Assembly (NCBI GenBank): GCA_026984455.1
Contig: JALSSC010000002.1
Span: forward strand, 1 to 64,000
Direction: 5' to 3'
Source: Chromatiaceae bacterium
GTDB lineage: Bacteria > Pseudomonadota > Gammaproteobacteria > Chromatiales > Chromatiaceae
DNA: 64,000 nucleotides
How positions within the stretch are numbered: position 1 is the stretch's first letter; each line of letters opens with the position of its first letter. The position numbers and the translations under genes were made by a program. The notes beneath the pieces were generated by a model. The model made no database searches and was not told the DNA's origin. It was given only the letters and a program-made list of their open reading frames with translations. Shown here piece by piece: positions 37,422 to 46,995 of the stretch.

Positions 37422-38011
37422 CCTCCGGCCCCTGCCGCGGCCTGACCCTGCTCGAGGTCCTGGTGGCCATCCTCCTCATCGGTGTGCTGGCGGTGCTCGG
37501 CGGGATCGGCTTTGGTTCAGGACTGCGCCGGCACCAGACCCAGGCCTGCGCCGACCGTATCGCCGCGAGCCTCTATCAGATCCGCACCCAGGCCCAGGCC
37601 GAAGGCGAACGGGGAACACTCCTGCTCGCCCCGGGGGCCATCGCGGCCGATCTGGACGGCGACGGCAACAAGGAGTATTTCATCGGCTTTCTCGATCTCG
37701 ATCGCAACGGCAATCTCGACACGGGCGGGGCCACACCCGACCGGGTGATCCTCCATGGCACCCCGGGCGATAGCTTGTGCAGCCCGGTGGTGCGGATCAA
37801 TGCCGGCACCACCACCCGCAAGATCCAATTCAGCGCCCTCGGTTCCCTGCTCGGGGCCAGCGGCGACAACCTCTATCTCACCGCCGGCGACAAGGCGGCG
37901 CGGGTAGAGGTGGTCTCCCTTACCGGACTCACCCGGGTGTACGTGAATATGGACGCCTGCGGCGGAGGTGTCTGCACCACCGCCCAGGAATGGATGGAGA
38001 CCGGGTCGTGA
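37418..38011 (+). CDS. fimT: GspH/FimT-type minor pilin
   Basis: Prepilin of 197 residues with the cleavage and helix signature RGLTLLEVLVAILLIGVLAV and glutamate at position 5. The C-terminal half is FimT/GspH-like. It contains DLDGDGNKEYF and DLDRNGNLD, two calcium-loop-like stretches. ATGA overlap with pilY1. Pre-pilin peptidase would process it and it would help build the tip complex. Confidence 0.86.
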   Translation: MTSGPCRGLTLLEVLVAILLIGVLAVLGGIGFGSGLRRHQTQACADRIAASLYQIRTQAQAEGERGTLLLAPGAIAADLDGDGNKEYFIGFLDLDRNGNLDTGGATPDRVILHGTPGDSLCSPVVRINAGTTTRKIQFSALGSLLGASGDNLYLTAGDKAARVEVVSLTGLTRVYVNMDACGGGVCTTAQEWMETGS

Positions 38012-38496
38012 AGGGACGTGGCTTCTCCTTGGTGGAGGTGCTCATCTCCCTGGTCATCCTGGCCATGGGGGTGAGCGCCCTCGGTGGTATGTTGCTCACG
38101 GCCATGCGCCTGCAACAGAGCAATCTGCGGGTGGAGATGGCCAGCGCGCTGCTCGCCCAGACCATCGACGAACTCAAGACCCTCTCCAACCTCGAACTCC
38201 ACGAGGCCACCCAGGTCCTCGATGCCTCCAGTCTGACGGCCCTCGCCGCCCAGTACCGCTTCAGTGGCATCGACACCACGAAGCCTGCGGGCTACGACTA
38301 TGTGCGCTGGCGGGGGATCACCCGCACCGCCGCCGACGGCGGCAGTTATGTCTTCACCGTGAAGGCCGCGGTGGACGAGAAATACCTCTACCAGGACATC
38401 CTCAACCGGGTCCAGGTCACCGTGTTCTGGCCGGTGGGCCGGAGCGCCCGGCCGGCGGACTCGCTCCAGGCCGTGTTCTTCATCGAGAGGAAATAG
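38008..38496 (+). CDS. pilV: PilV-like minor pilin
   Basis: Prepilin of 162 residues starting with GTG at 38008, overlapping the preceding stop (GTGA). The signal is RGFSLVEVLISLVILAMGVSA, typical of PilV, followed by LLTAMRLQQSNLR. It would be one of the initiation subunits at the pilus tip. A longer frame upstream would destroy the leader position, so GTG is preferred. Confidence 0.87.
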   Translation: MKGRGFSLVEVLISLVILAMGVSALGGMLLTAMRLQQSNLRVEMASALLAQTIDELKTLSNLELHEATQVLDASSLTALAAQYRFSGIDTTKPAGYDYVRWRGITRTAADGGSYVFTVKAAVDEKYLYQDILNRVQVTVFWPVGRSARPADSLQAVFFIERK

Positions 38497-38498
38497 GC

Positions 38499-39560
38499 AT
38501 GAACAGGCACAAGCATCAATCGGGTCTGAGTCTGGTGGAGGTCATGGTCTCCCTCGCACTGTTCGGTCTGGTGGTCGCCGGTACCGTGGGCGCCTACTTC
38601 AGTTTCATCGAGACCTCGAGCCATGCCACCCAGGTCTCCCACCGCATCCTCGATGTGCAACTGGCCCTCAAGCTGTTGCAGCGCGACCTCAACATGGCCG
38701 GTTTCGGACTGCCCGCCGCCACCCGGGTCGCCGGCCTGGACGGGGGCGGCGAGACGGTCACCGAGGCCGCTGTGGGACTGGACATCGACGGCGATGGCGA
38801 TGCCGGGGATACGGTTGTCAGCGATGTGGTCTACGTGGCCGACGGTTGGCAGATCGTCAAGGACATCACCGACAACGGCGCGGCGGACGGCGACATCATC
38901 GAAAGCCCCACCGACTACTTCGCCAAGCTGGTGCACCAGCGGGAGGCCGGCGGATATCACGCCGCCCTGACCCAGGACGTGGATTCCGGCGCCACTGCCC
39001 TGGCCGTCGACCGGACCGACATCAACCTCGGCGAAGAGGCCCATGCGGATGCCGATTTCGCCGCCGGCGACGCCCTGATCCTCTATGCCGAGGAGGCCTC
39101 CGGCACGGCCTGGTATGTGGAGGGCCACCGTCTGGCGGCGGTCTCCGGGGACAACCTCTCTCTGGCCGCCGGGGATGGCGTGGGCCGCGGCTACAGCGCC
39201 GCGGACAGCCGGATCGTGCCGGCGATCCGCTGGTACATCCACCAGGACACCGGCGAGGCCACACCCTGGCTCTACCGCAACGGCAGCCGGGTCCTGCCCG
39301 GGGTGGTGGATTTCCAGGTGGAATACGGGTACGACCGCCACCACGACGGCCTGGAGTGGTCGGCGCAGACCCCGCCCGCGGGGAGCGTGGACGGCGCCGA
39401 CAGCGGCGCGGCCGGTAACGAGGCGAAGATCCCGTTGCTCGAGGCGGTGCGGGTTGAACTTGCGGTCGCCATGGGCGGGGCGTCCGGGGTCAAGACCTCG
39501 GGAGGGGGCGATGCACGCACCCTCAGGCGCTTCGAGACCACGGTGATCTTGAAGAACTGA
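38499..39560 (+). CDS. pilW: PilW-like minor pilin
   Basis: Large minor pilin of 353 residues: leader ending QSG, then LSLVEVMVSLALFGLVVAGT, followed by LQRDLNMAGFGLP, the PilW hallmark. A calcium-loop-like DIDGDGDAGD lies near residue 90. It starts two bases after pilV and is the last gene of the operon. Compared with the common order fimT-pilV-pilW-pilX-pilY1-pilE, the operon here is permuted. Confidence 0.87.
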   Translation: MNRHKHQSGLSLVEVMVSLALFGLVVAGTVGAYFSFIETSSHATQVSHRILDVQLALKLLQRDLNMAGFGLPAATRVAGLDGGGETVTEAAVGLDIDGDGDAGDTVVSDVVYVADGWQIVKDITDNGAADGDIIESPTDYFAKLVHQREAGGYHAALTQDVDSGATALAVDRTDINLGEEAHADADFAAGDALILYAEEASGTAWYVEGHRLAAVSGDNLSLAAGDGVGRGYSAADSRIVPAIRWYIHQDTGEATPWLYRNGSRVLPGVVDFQVEYGYDRHHDGLEWSAQTPPAGSVDGADSGAAGNEAKIPLLEAVRVELAVAMGGASGVKTSGGGDARTLRRFETTVILKN

Positions 39561-39596
39561 CAGGCCGTCGGATCGGCGAACGGCCCACCGGCCGGG

Positions 39597-40550
39597 TCAG
39601 TACCCATCGCCCCCGATCCCCCGGCTTCGTTCCCGGTCCACCAGATAGCAGGGCCGTCCCTTCACCTCTTCGTAGATGCGTGCCACATAGGTGCCGAGGA
39701 CGCCGAGGCTGAACATCAGGGCGCTGCCCAGGAGGAGCAGGAGCAGGATCACGGTGGTGAAACCCGATACGGCGATGCCGGCGAACTTCTGGTAGAGCGC
39801 GATGCCGCCCAGGATCAGGCTGGTGAGGAACACCAGCCCGCCCACCAGGGTGATGACCTGCAATGGGGCGCTGGTGAAGGCGGAGAGGGCATCCACCGCC
39901 AGGCGGCCCAGGCGCAGGCGCGACCATGAGGGAGACCCGTGCGACCGCGGTGGCACGTCGAAGGGCACCTGGGCCGTGGGCAGGCCGAGCCAGGGGATGA
40001 GGCCGCGGAAGAAGCGGTTGCGCTCGGGCAGGGCGCAGTAGGCGTCCACGGCCTGACGGTCGAGGAGCTTGAAGTCGGTGGCGTTCTGGATGGCGAGTCC
40101 GGAGAAACGGGTGAACAGGCGGTAGAACAGGTACGCGCCCAGGCGCGCGCCGGGGGATTCGCGTCCACGCGTGCGTTTGGTGCCCTCCACCACCCGGGCG
40201 CCGCCGCGCCACAGTGCCAGCATCTGCGGAATGAGTTCGGGCGGATGTTGCAGGTCGGCGTCCATCACCAGCACCACCTCGCCCCGGCTCGCCTCCAGCC
40301 CGGCGAGGATGGCCGCCTCCTTGCCGAAGTTGCGGGTGAAGACGATGAGGACGACGCGCGGCTCGGCCTCGGCCAGGCGGGCGGCGATCTCCGCGGTGGT
40401 GTCCCGGGAGCCGTCGTCCACCAGCAGGATGCGCCACTCCAGATCGGGGATCTCCGCGAGGACCGCGCGGATGCGCGCCAGCACCGGTTCCAGGGCCTCG
40501 GCCTCGTCGTACAGGGGCAGGACCAGGTCCAAGCGGGTCAAGGGGCGCAC
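39597..40550 (-). CDS. polyprenyl-phosphate glycosyltransferase (GtrB/DPM1-like)
   Basis: Family 2 glycosyltransferase of about 317 residues that probably moves a sugar onto a membrane polyprenyl phosphate. It has LVLPLYDEAEALEPVLARI, DDGSRDTT, the metal motif MDADLQHPPELI, and RNRFFRGLIPWLG, then two C-terminal membrane helices and YVARIYEEVKGRP, as in GtrB. The start is a GTG at 40550 overlapping the moeB end, or a TTG at 40541 directly on the moeB stop; no ATG is available. Last gene of the nnrS-moeB operon. Confidence 0.9.
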   Translation of the reverse strand: MRPLTRLDLVLPLYDEAEALEPVLARIRAVLAEIPDLEWRILLVDDGSRDTTAEIAARLAEAEPRVVLIVFTRNFGKEAAILAGLEASRGEVVLVMDADLQHPPELIPQMLALWRGGARVVEGTKRTRGRESPGARLGAYLFYRLFTRFSGLAIQNATDFKLLDRQAVDAYCALPERNRFFRGLIPWLGLPTAQVPFDVPPRSHGSPSWSRLRLGRLAVDALSAFTSAPLQVITLVGGLVFLTSLILGGIALYQKFAGIAVSGFTTVILLLLLLGSALMFSLGVLGTYVARIYEEVKGRPCYLVDRERSRGIGGDGY

Positions 40551-41278
40551 ACCGGACAATCGGGGTCGGGGCGCAGGCGCAGGCTGCGCCAGTCCATGTT
40601 CAGGGCATCCCACAGCAGCAGTCGGCCGAACAGGGGCCTGCCGGCCCCCACCAGGATCTTCAGGGCCTCGGTCGCCTGGATGCAGCCGATGGCGCCCACC
40701 ACGGGGGCCGCGATGCCGTTGGCCGCGCAGGTGGCGTCGGTATGGCCGTCCTCGGGGTAGAGGCAGCGGTAGCAGGGACCGGGGCGCCGGCCGCTGAAGC
40801 TGGCCACCTGTCCCTCCCAGCGGATGGCGGCGCCGGAGACCAGGGGGACGCCGGCGGCGAAGCAGGCCGCGTTCACGGCGAAGCGGGTCTCGAAGTTGTC
40901 CGAGCAGTCCAGCACCAGGTCCATGCCGGCCACCACCCCGGCCAGGGTCGCCCGGTCCAGGCGTTCCTCCAGGACGCCCACTTCCAACGCCGGGTCCAGG
41001 GCCTCCAGGGCGGTGCGCGCCGATTCGGCCTTGGGCCGGCCGATGCGGGCCTCGGTGTGGATCACCTGACGCTGGAGGTTGCTCGCCTCCACCCGGTCGA
41101 AGTCGGCCAGAGTCAGGTGACCGACCCCCGCCGCCCCCAGGTAGAGGGCCACGGGCGAGCCCAGTCCGCCGAGTCCGACGATGAGTACGCGGCTGGCCGC
41201 GAGCCGCTCCTGCCCCTCCAGGTCGATCTGGGGGAGCATGATCTGGCGGCTGTAACGCAGCAGGCGTTCGTCGTCCAT
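40538..41278 (-). CDS. MoeB/ThiF-type adenylyltransferase
   Basis: E1-like enzyme of 246 residues that adenylates the C-terminus of a sulfur-carrier protein such as MoaD or ThiS. It begins ERLLRYSRQIMLPQIDLEGQ, has the nucleotide motif GLGGLGSPVALYLGAAG, the DFDRVEASNLQRQ loop, and two zinc CxxC pairs (CYRC and CPVC). Length and motif set fit MoeB better than longer MOCS3-like proteins, but ThiF cannot be excluded. Between nnrS (5 bp) and the glycosyltransferase (overlapping). Confidence 0.9.
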   Translation of the reverse strand: MDDERLLRYSRQIMLPQIDLEGQERLAASRVLIVGLGGLGSPVALYLGAAGVGHLTLADFDRVEASNLQRQVIHTEARIGRPKAESARTALEALDPALEVGVLEERLDRATLAGVVAGMDLVLDCSDNFETRFAVNAACFAAGVPLVSGAAIRWEGQVASFSGRRPGPCYRCLYPEDGHTDATCAANGIAAPVVGAIGCIQATEALKILVGAGRPLFGRLLLWDALNMDWRSLRLRPDPDCPVCAP

Positions 41279-41283
41279 GCCCC

Positions 41284-42495
41284 CTATCCGGGCCGGCCGT
41301 CGATGCGAGGGGTGACGAGGATGGGGGCGTAGACCCACAGGAACAGGGCGAAGGCGAACACCCAGAGCGCCCCCGCCAAGTCCACCCAGGCGGCGTACCA
41401 GGCAGGCAGGGCGGCGGGCAACAGCACCCGGACCACGGCCGCGGCATTGAGGGCCAGATAGGCCGCGTGGGTCGCGGGGGCGGCCGCCAGGGGGCGGCCG
41501 CTATGGCCGAGGGCGACCCGCGACATCATCCCCAGGGTGAGCACGCCGATCCCACCCAGGGTGAAGGCGTGGACCGCCAGATCGACCGGGTACAGGCCCC
41601 AGACGGCGATCCCCTGCAGCAGGAATCCCAGCACCAACCAGGCGTAGGCGGCGAACAGCACCCACAGGATCGGCAGACGCCAGATCCCGGGATGGTGCCA
41701 GTTCCACAGACGCAGGCCCTGGACCGCGGCCAGGGCCAGGGAGAGGGCACCGCCGACGCCCTGCTCCGGGGCGAGGACGTGCCAGGGGATGTAGACCAGA
41801 AACAGGCCATAGAGGCCGCGTTCCAGCCACCGGGGCCGCCGCGGGGCGGCCCCGGGCACGGCATTCCCGGCGAAGAAGGGGATCACCCGGCCGCCGATCC
41901 AGGTGAGCAGGAGCAGGGTCAGGTCCAGCTTCATGCGAATGCCGGCGTCCGCGGTCTGGGCCAGGCCCAGGAGTTGGGCATGGACCAGGCCGTTGGCCAG
42001 GGCCATGGCCAGCAACAAGGGCACGAACAGGCGGTTGAGCCGGTTCTGCCCCCGCCACAGCGGACGCCCCAGGGCGACGGCCAGGGCCGGCAGGAAGGCC
42101 AGGTCGACGAGACCCGCCAGCCAGGCGGGGACGGCGAGCGGGGCCAGCCGGCCGGCCAGCCAGAGCAGCGCGAGGCCGCCCAGGGGCCAGCCCGTAGGGG
42201 TCGGCAGACCGGTCCAGTTGCGCACCGCGGTGAGCAGGAAGCCAGCCACCACCGCGTCGGTATAGCCGAACAGCATCTCATGGCGGTGCCAGCTCAGGGG
42301 ATCGAAGGCCCCCACGGCCAGGGGGTGACCGGCGAAGGCCCAGAGCCAGGGCGGCACCAGGATCAGCGCGGCCAGGCCGGCGAGCAGAAAGAAAGGGCGG
42401 AAGCCCAGCGCCGTGCCCACGAAGGGCGTGCGCGTAGGCGTGGGGCGCGGGGTGTCCATGAGGATCTCGCGGGCCATAGATTTGGAGGTTCCCAT
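41284..42495 (-). CDS. nnrS: NnrS family membrane protein
   Basis: Membrane protein of about 403 residues with twelve hydrophobic segments. Family signatures are FRPFFLLAGLAA, LSWHRHEMLFGY, NWTGLPTP, RVIPFFAGNAV and AFTLGGIGVLTLGMMSRVALGHSGRPL, with the conserved histidines. NnrS binds heme and copper and is linked to denitrification and nitric oxide stress. No FNR/NNR box is visible upstream. The start codon is uncertain: 42495 is taken, but 42477 and 42459 are possible, and none has a strong ribosome binding site. Confidence 0.9.
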   Translation of the reverse strand: MGTSKSMAREILMDTPRPTPTRTPFVGTALGFRPFFLLAGLAALILVPPWLWAFAGHPLAVGAFDPLSWHRHEMLFGYTDAVVAGFLLTAVRNWTGLPTPTGWPLGGLALLWLAGRLAPLAVPAWLAGLVDLAFLPALAVALGRPLWRGQNRLNRLFVPLLLAMALANGLVHAQLLGLAQTADAGIRMKLDLTLLLLTWIGGRVIPFFAGNAVPGAAPRRPRWLERGLYGLFLVYIPWHVLAPEQGVGGALSLALAAVQGLRLWNWHHPGIWRLPILWVLFAAYAWLVLGFLLQGIAVWGLYPVDLAVHAFTLGGIGVLTLGMMSRVALGHSGRPLAAAPATHAAYLALNAAAVVRVLLPAALPAWYAAWVDLAGALWVFAFALFLWVYAPILVTPRIDGRPG

Positions 42496-42694
42496 GCATT
42501 CGATCGACGCAATCGTATCATGGGGCCCATTCATGTGATGAAGGAGGACCTGTTGCCGGCCTAAAATATTCCGACCGTGTCTTGGCTTGAGCCTTCACCG
42601 AGGCCGACGAATGCCCGCAGCGCTGCTCTCAAGGAATCCCCGGCCCGACCGCTACAGGTGCAGGTCACTTCTACTACACTGAGGTCTCGGGGAC

Positions 42695-44326
42695 ATGAAC
42701 TGGATAAGAAGAAGCCTGCGCAACAAACTGCTACTGCTGATCGGTGGCTACAGCCTGGTGGTGGCCGGAGCGGCTGTGTATGAATACTTCAACGCCGAGG
42801 ACAGCGCCGCAGCCATCCAGGACGCCGTCACCCTGGACCTGGCCAATGAACGCGATGTCCTAAAGATCGTGGTGGACTTCAAGAAGCAGGTACAGGAGTG
42901 GAAGAATGTCCTCTTGCGCGGCAGCGATCCCGCTGCCCTGGACAAGTACTGGGCCAGCTTCGAACGCCAGGAGAAGAGCTTGCAGGAGATGGCGCGGAGC
43001 CTGGGCGCCCGGCTCGGCGATGCCCAGACCCGGGATCTCCTGGAACGTTTCCGGAAGGCCCATGGCGACCTGTCCGATGCCTATCGCAAGGCCCGGGAGG
43101 CCTTCGTGGCCAGTGGCTTCGACCCCAAGGCGGGAGATCGCCTGGTGAGGGGGATAGATCGGGCGCCCACCCGGTGGCTCGAACAGATGGCGGAGCGCAT
43201 CTCCAAGCGGGCGTCACAGGCACTGGAGCAGACCCTGGCCCATTCACACCGCGCCTCGCTGATCTCACTGACGGTCCTGGTGGCTGCGATAGCGGGAGGA
43301 TTCCTATTCTTTTCCTGGTTCGCCCGGCAAACCTTTGTACAGCCCATAGTGCGTCTGCGCGAGGACCTTGAGCGTGTCGCCGACGGCGATTTTTCAGAAT
43401 CCATAGGCACGGGCAGTCAGGACGAGATCGGTGACGCCGCGCGCAGCGCCGACAGATTGCGCGAACATCTCGCCGCCATGATCGGTCAGATCGCGGTCAC
43501 CTCGAAGCAGTTGAACGAGGTGGCCCGGCAGGCGACAGAGACCACTATCAGCACCCAGGAGGCCATGGTGCGTCAACAGGCCGACACCGGACAGATCGCG
43601 GAAGCCCTGAGTCAGATGGAAACCAGGATCCAGGAGATCGCAGGCAATGCCACCGGTGCGGCCGAGGCCGCTCAGGCGGCGACCGGAGTGACTTCCGAAG
43701 GCGAACGGGTGGTGCAATCCGCCGCGACATCCATTGCCGAATTGGCCGGCGAGATGCAAACCGCGGCCGATGTGGTGCAGACCCTGGAGGCGGACAGCGA
43801 TGCCATTGGCAAGGTCTTGGACGTGATCCGAGGGATCGCCGAACAGACCAATCTGCTCGCCTTGAACGCCGCCATCGAGGCCGCCCGGGCCGGTGACCAG
43901 GGGCGAGGGTTCGCGGTAGTGGCCGACGAGGTGCGCGCCCTGGCGCAACGCACTCAGGAATCCACACGTGAGATCCAGGCGATGATCGAGCGCCTTCAGG
44001 CAGGCAGCCGCAGCGCGGTCGAGGTGATGGCCAAGGGTCAGGAAAAGGTGACCTTGAGCGTGGACCGGACTCGGGACAGCGGCGATACCCTCGAGCGGAT
44101 CCTGCGGTCCATAGAGGACATCGGCCAGATGAACGGCGAGATCGCCACGGCGGCGGAGGCACAGAGCCAGGTCACGGCCGAGGTCACGCGTAACCTGGAG
44201 AACGTGAACAAAATCAGCGGCGACACCTCGGCCCGGATCGGACAGGCGCGTGCCATGGGCGAGGAACTCGCGGCCCGGGTAGGAGAGTTGCAGGGCGTGC
44301 TGGAGCGCTTCCGGGTGCAGGCATAG
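42695..44326 (+). CDS. methyl-accepting chemotaxis protein
   Basis: Chemoreceptor of 543 residues. First membrane helix about 11-30, periplasmic helical sensor to about 185, second helix about 186-208, a HAMP domain, and the long signalling coiled coil with the conserved tip [20 protein letters not shown] (about residues 385-405). It has no C-terminal CZB domain and no clear CheR-tethering pentapeptide. A hairpin follows. Ligand not predictable; no chemotaxis kinase genes are in the window. Confidence 0.93.
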   Translation: MNWIRRSLRNKLLLLIGGYSLVVAGAAVYEYFNAEDSAAAIQDAVTLDLANERDVLKIVVDFKKQVQEWKNVLLRGSDPAALDKYWASFERQEKSLQEMARSLGARLGDAQTRDLLERFRKAHGDLSDAYRKAREAFVASGFDPKAGDRLVRGIDRAPTRWLEQMAERISKRASQALEQTLAHSHRASLISLTVLVAAIAGGFLFFSWFARQTFVQPIVRLREDLERVADGDFSESIGTGSQDEIGDAARSADRLREHLAAMIGQIAVTSKQLNEVARQATETTISTQEAMVRQQADTGQIAEALSQMETRIQEIAGNATGAAEAAQAATGVTSEGERVVQSAATSIAELAGEMQTAADVVQTLEADSDAIGKVLDVIRGIAEQTNLLALNAAIEAARAGDQGRGFAVVADEVRALAQRTQESTREIQAMIERLQAGSRSAVEVMAKGQEKVTLSVDRTRDSGDTLERILRSIEDIGQMNGEIATAAEAQSQVTAEVTRNLENVNKISGDTSARIGQARAMGEELAARVGELQGVLERFRVQA

Positions 44327-44334
44327 GCAGCTTT

Positions 44335-44363
44335 CCCAGGGGGCCGGGACACTTCCCCCTGGG
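44335..44363 (+). terminator. hairpin after the chemoreceptor gene
   Basis: CCCAGGGGG and CCCCCTGGG form a perfect 9-bp stem with an 11-base loop, nine bases after the stop. There is no T-run, so an intrinsic terminator is possible but not certain. Confidence 0.45.
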
Positions 44364-44579
44364 GCGAGGACAAACAATCCGGCAGATGCGGGGCCTCGCG
44401 CAGCACCGAGCCTGCCTGCTGTCCGAGCGCGAAAGGATCCGGAACCGGCAACGCGATCCCCCGGTTCATTCATCTCGGCCCATCCATGTCCCGCACGCAG
44501 GGTACGGCGTGTGGGTAGAGTCGATGACTGGGAAGACAGGCGTGGGTATTGGGGAGTCGCTGTTTGCCGGGCGTTTTCG
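44364..44579. other. intergenic stretch, nothing recognised
   Basis: The rest of the gap between the chemoreceptor hairpin and the group II intron remnant. No open frame of coherent composition, RNA or promoter was recognised. Confidence 0.55.
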
Positions 44580-44633
44580 CTTGCACCGGCACCTCAACCC
44601 ATGCCACAGCCCCGTTTCCGGTCACCGCTCGTC

Positions 44634-44666
44634 GAACCGGAGATGCGGATTTCCCGCATCCGGCTC
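44634..44666 (-). ncRNA. group II intron domain V
   Basis: Reading the minus strand, GAGCCGGATGCGG, a GAAA tetraloop, then TCCGCATCTCCGGTTC form the catalytic domain V hairpin of 33 bases with the conserved AGC triad at its base and a bulge at the expected place. The same bases translated in one frame give SRMREIRISGSTSG, a peptide often mis-annotated next to group II introns. Confidence 0.85.
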
Positions 44667-44678
44667 TCGGACACGACC

Positions 44679-44828
44679 TCATGCGTTCGCCCCCGCAGGG
44701 TCGCGCGTACGCTCAGGCAGACGGGCCCGCCCCAGTACGACGTACAGGTACGCGTCAGGGTGGCGCGACTGACCCTTCCGCGGCTGCTTGCGCTTTTTGC
44801 GTAACCACCGGCGGAGGCCTTCGCACGG
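44679..44828 (-). pseudogene. group II intron reverse transcriptase, C-terminal fragment
   Basis: About 49 codons ending in TGA, translating as LRRWLRKKRKQPRKG, then HPDAYLYVVLGRARL and a short end. This is the extreme C-terminus of group II intron reverse transcriptase/maturase (usual form LRKWLRKKHK...YPDEYLYEVLGLVRL). The polymerase domain is absent because the element is truncated at the cytochrome gene. Confidence 0.8.
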
Positions 44829-44846
44829 TACACAGCGATATCCGGG

Positions 44847-45707
44847 CTAGCGGTCTGCTTGCCGCTTCATTTCCTCCCGAAAGACCCGCTCGCGCAAGTC
44901 GGCCAGCGTACGGTGCAGGCCATGGCAACGGGCACAGACCGTCACCGCCATCTCGCCCAGGAGACGACCACTGTCCGTTTCGGCCCCGGACAGGGCCTGC
45001 TCCAGCCGGTCCAACAGGGCACGGGCTCCGTCGCCGAGGATTCGTTCCCGTGGGACCGGATCCTGGCGGTGGCAAGCGGCGCAGTCTCCGCCCAAGGCAT
45101 CGAGGAGGGTGCGCAGCTCCATGAAGGCGCCGCGGGCGTCTGCTTTGCGTCCATCCATGGCGGCGATCTTGATCCGGTTCAACCGGACGGAGAGGCGTGC
45201 CATCAGCGCAGGGTAGGTCAGGGTCTCGCCATGGACGGTGACCCGACGGTCACGGTAGGTGGGGACCCGATAGCGGGCCGCAGCCAGGGCCCGGTAGTCG
45301 CGATGACAGGCGTCGCAACCGTGACTCAAGGCACGCAGGGCACGTCTCGCCCGGGCGGTGTCCCTGCGCTTCAAGGCGGCCCTCAAGGCCACCAGTTCAT
45401 CGGGATCCAGTTGCTCCCGCCACTCGGGAACCATCTCGCCAATCCGTTCGTAATGCCCGGCGAGGCGCTCGGCCCAGGCCCGGGCGTGCCCCCAGTCGCC
45501 CGAGTCGAGGTATTCGCTGACTGCCTGCATCTCCCGGCGCAGGGCGAACATGGTGTGCAGCCAGACCTGACGCTTGTTCGCCGGTTTGTACCAACGACCG
45601 AGCGACGGGGGCAGGGAGGGGAGAACGATGCCCTCTTCCCCGGCGCCGAGGGACGACGGGGCGATGATCGCGGCGCCAATGAGGAGCAAGGCCGTCAGTA
45701 GATACAT
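44847..45707 (-). CDS. exported triheme c-type cytochrome
   Basis: Protein of 286 residues with a signal peptide (MYLLTALLLIGAAIIAPSSL) and three CxxCH heme sites: CDACH at 131-135, CAACH at 209-213, and CARCH at 258-262. The parts between are helical and charged, like tandem cytochrome c-prime/CytC_2-type helices, so a periplasmic electron carrier or sensor. No named family recognised. It lies 37 bp after the ArsR-type gene, in the same direction, as last gene of the cluster. Confidence 0.85.
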   Translation of the reverse strand: MYLLTALLLIGAAIIAPSSLGAGEEGIVLPSLPPSLGRWYKPANKRQVWLHTMFALRREMQAVSEYLDSGDWGHARAWAERLAGHYERIGEMVPEWREQLDPDELVALRAALKRRDTARARRALRALSHGCDACHRDYRALAAARYRVPTYRDRRVTVHGETLTYPALMARLSVRLNRIKIAAMDGRKADARGAFMELRTLLDALGGDCAACHRQDPVPRERILGDGARALLDRLEQALSGAETDSGRLLGEMAVTVCARCHGLHRTLADLRERVFREEMKRQADR

Positions 45708-45744
45708 CGGACGTTCTCCGGAGTCTCGCGCCGGGATTCCCGCC

Positions 45745-46092
45745 TCAAGAGCGCGGATAACGATCCCCCAAGTTGGCCGGGCAGAGGACCTCGCGCATGA
45801 TCCCGATCAAGTCCAGCAGTTGGTCGTTGCGGATCCGGTAATAGATGCGGTTGGCCTCCTTGCGGGCCACCACGATGTTCTTGTTGCGCAGTTGTTCCAG
45901 GTGCTGGGAGATGTTGCTCTGGGTGGTGCCGGTGCGTTCGACGATCTCCCCTACCGAGAGTTCGTTGTTGCCCAGGGAACACAGGATCTTCCAGCGCAGG
46001 GGGTGGGCCATGGCCTTGAGGGCGTTCGCGGTGAGGGTGGTGTCTTCGTCCTCCCGGGGGTTGAGCAGGGGGGGGATGGGGCTCTGGTTCAT
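45745..46092 (-). CDS. ArsR/SmtB-family regulator, SqrR/BigR-like cysteine pair
   Basis: Winged-helix repressor of 115 residues: ALKAMAHPLRWKILCSLGN, VGEIVERTGTTQSNISQHLE and RIYYRIRND. Two cysteines, at residues 38 and 104, have exactly the spacing of the Cys41-Cys107 pair that senses persulfide in SqrR and BigR. The metal-binding ELCVCD motif of ArsR-type arsenic sensors is absent. It likely senses sulfane sulfur and represses neighbours, but the regulon is not visible. It lies 21 bp after the REC-PAS gene and 37 bp before the cytochrome gene. Confidence 0.85.
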   Translation of the reverse strand: MNQSPIPPLLNPREDEDTTLTANALKAMAHPLRWKILCSLGNNELSVGEIVERTGTTQSNISQHLEQLRNKNIVVARKEANRIYYRIRNDQLLDLIGIMREVLCPANLGDRYPRS

Positions 46093-46113
46093 AGATCGCT
46101 CCTCGGTGAAACC

Positions 46114-46989
<876 letters not shown>

Positions 46990-46995
46990 CTGGTT

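Larger units (their letters stand above)
44580..44828 (-). mobile_element. 3' remnant of a group II intron
   Basis: The minus strand carries the last part of a group II intron: the C-terminus of the intron-encoded reverse transcriptase, then a domain V hairpin, then sequence in the position of domain VI (left boundary approximate). The 5' part of the ribozyme and most of the reverse transcriptase are missing. The fragment abuts the 3' end of the triheme cytochrome gene, a common place for 5'-truncated introns. It cannot splice or move alone. Confidence 0.8.
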
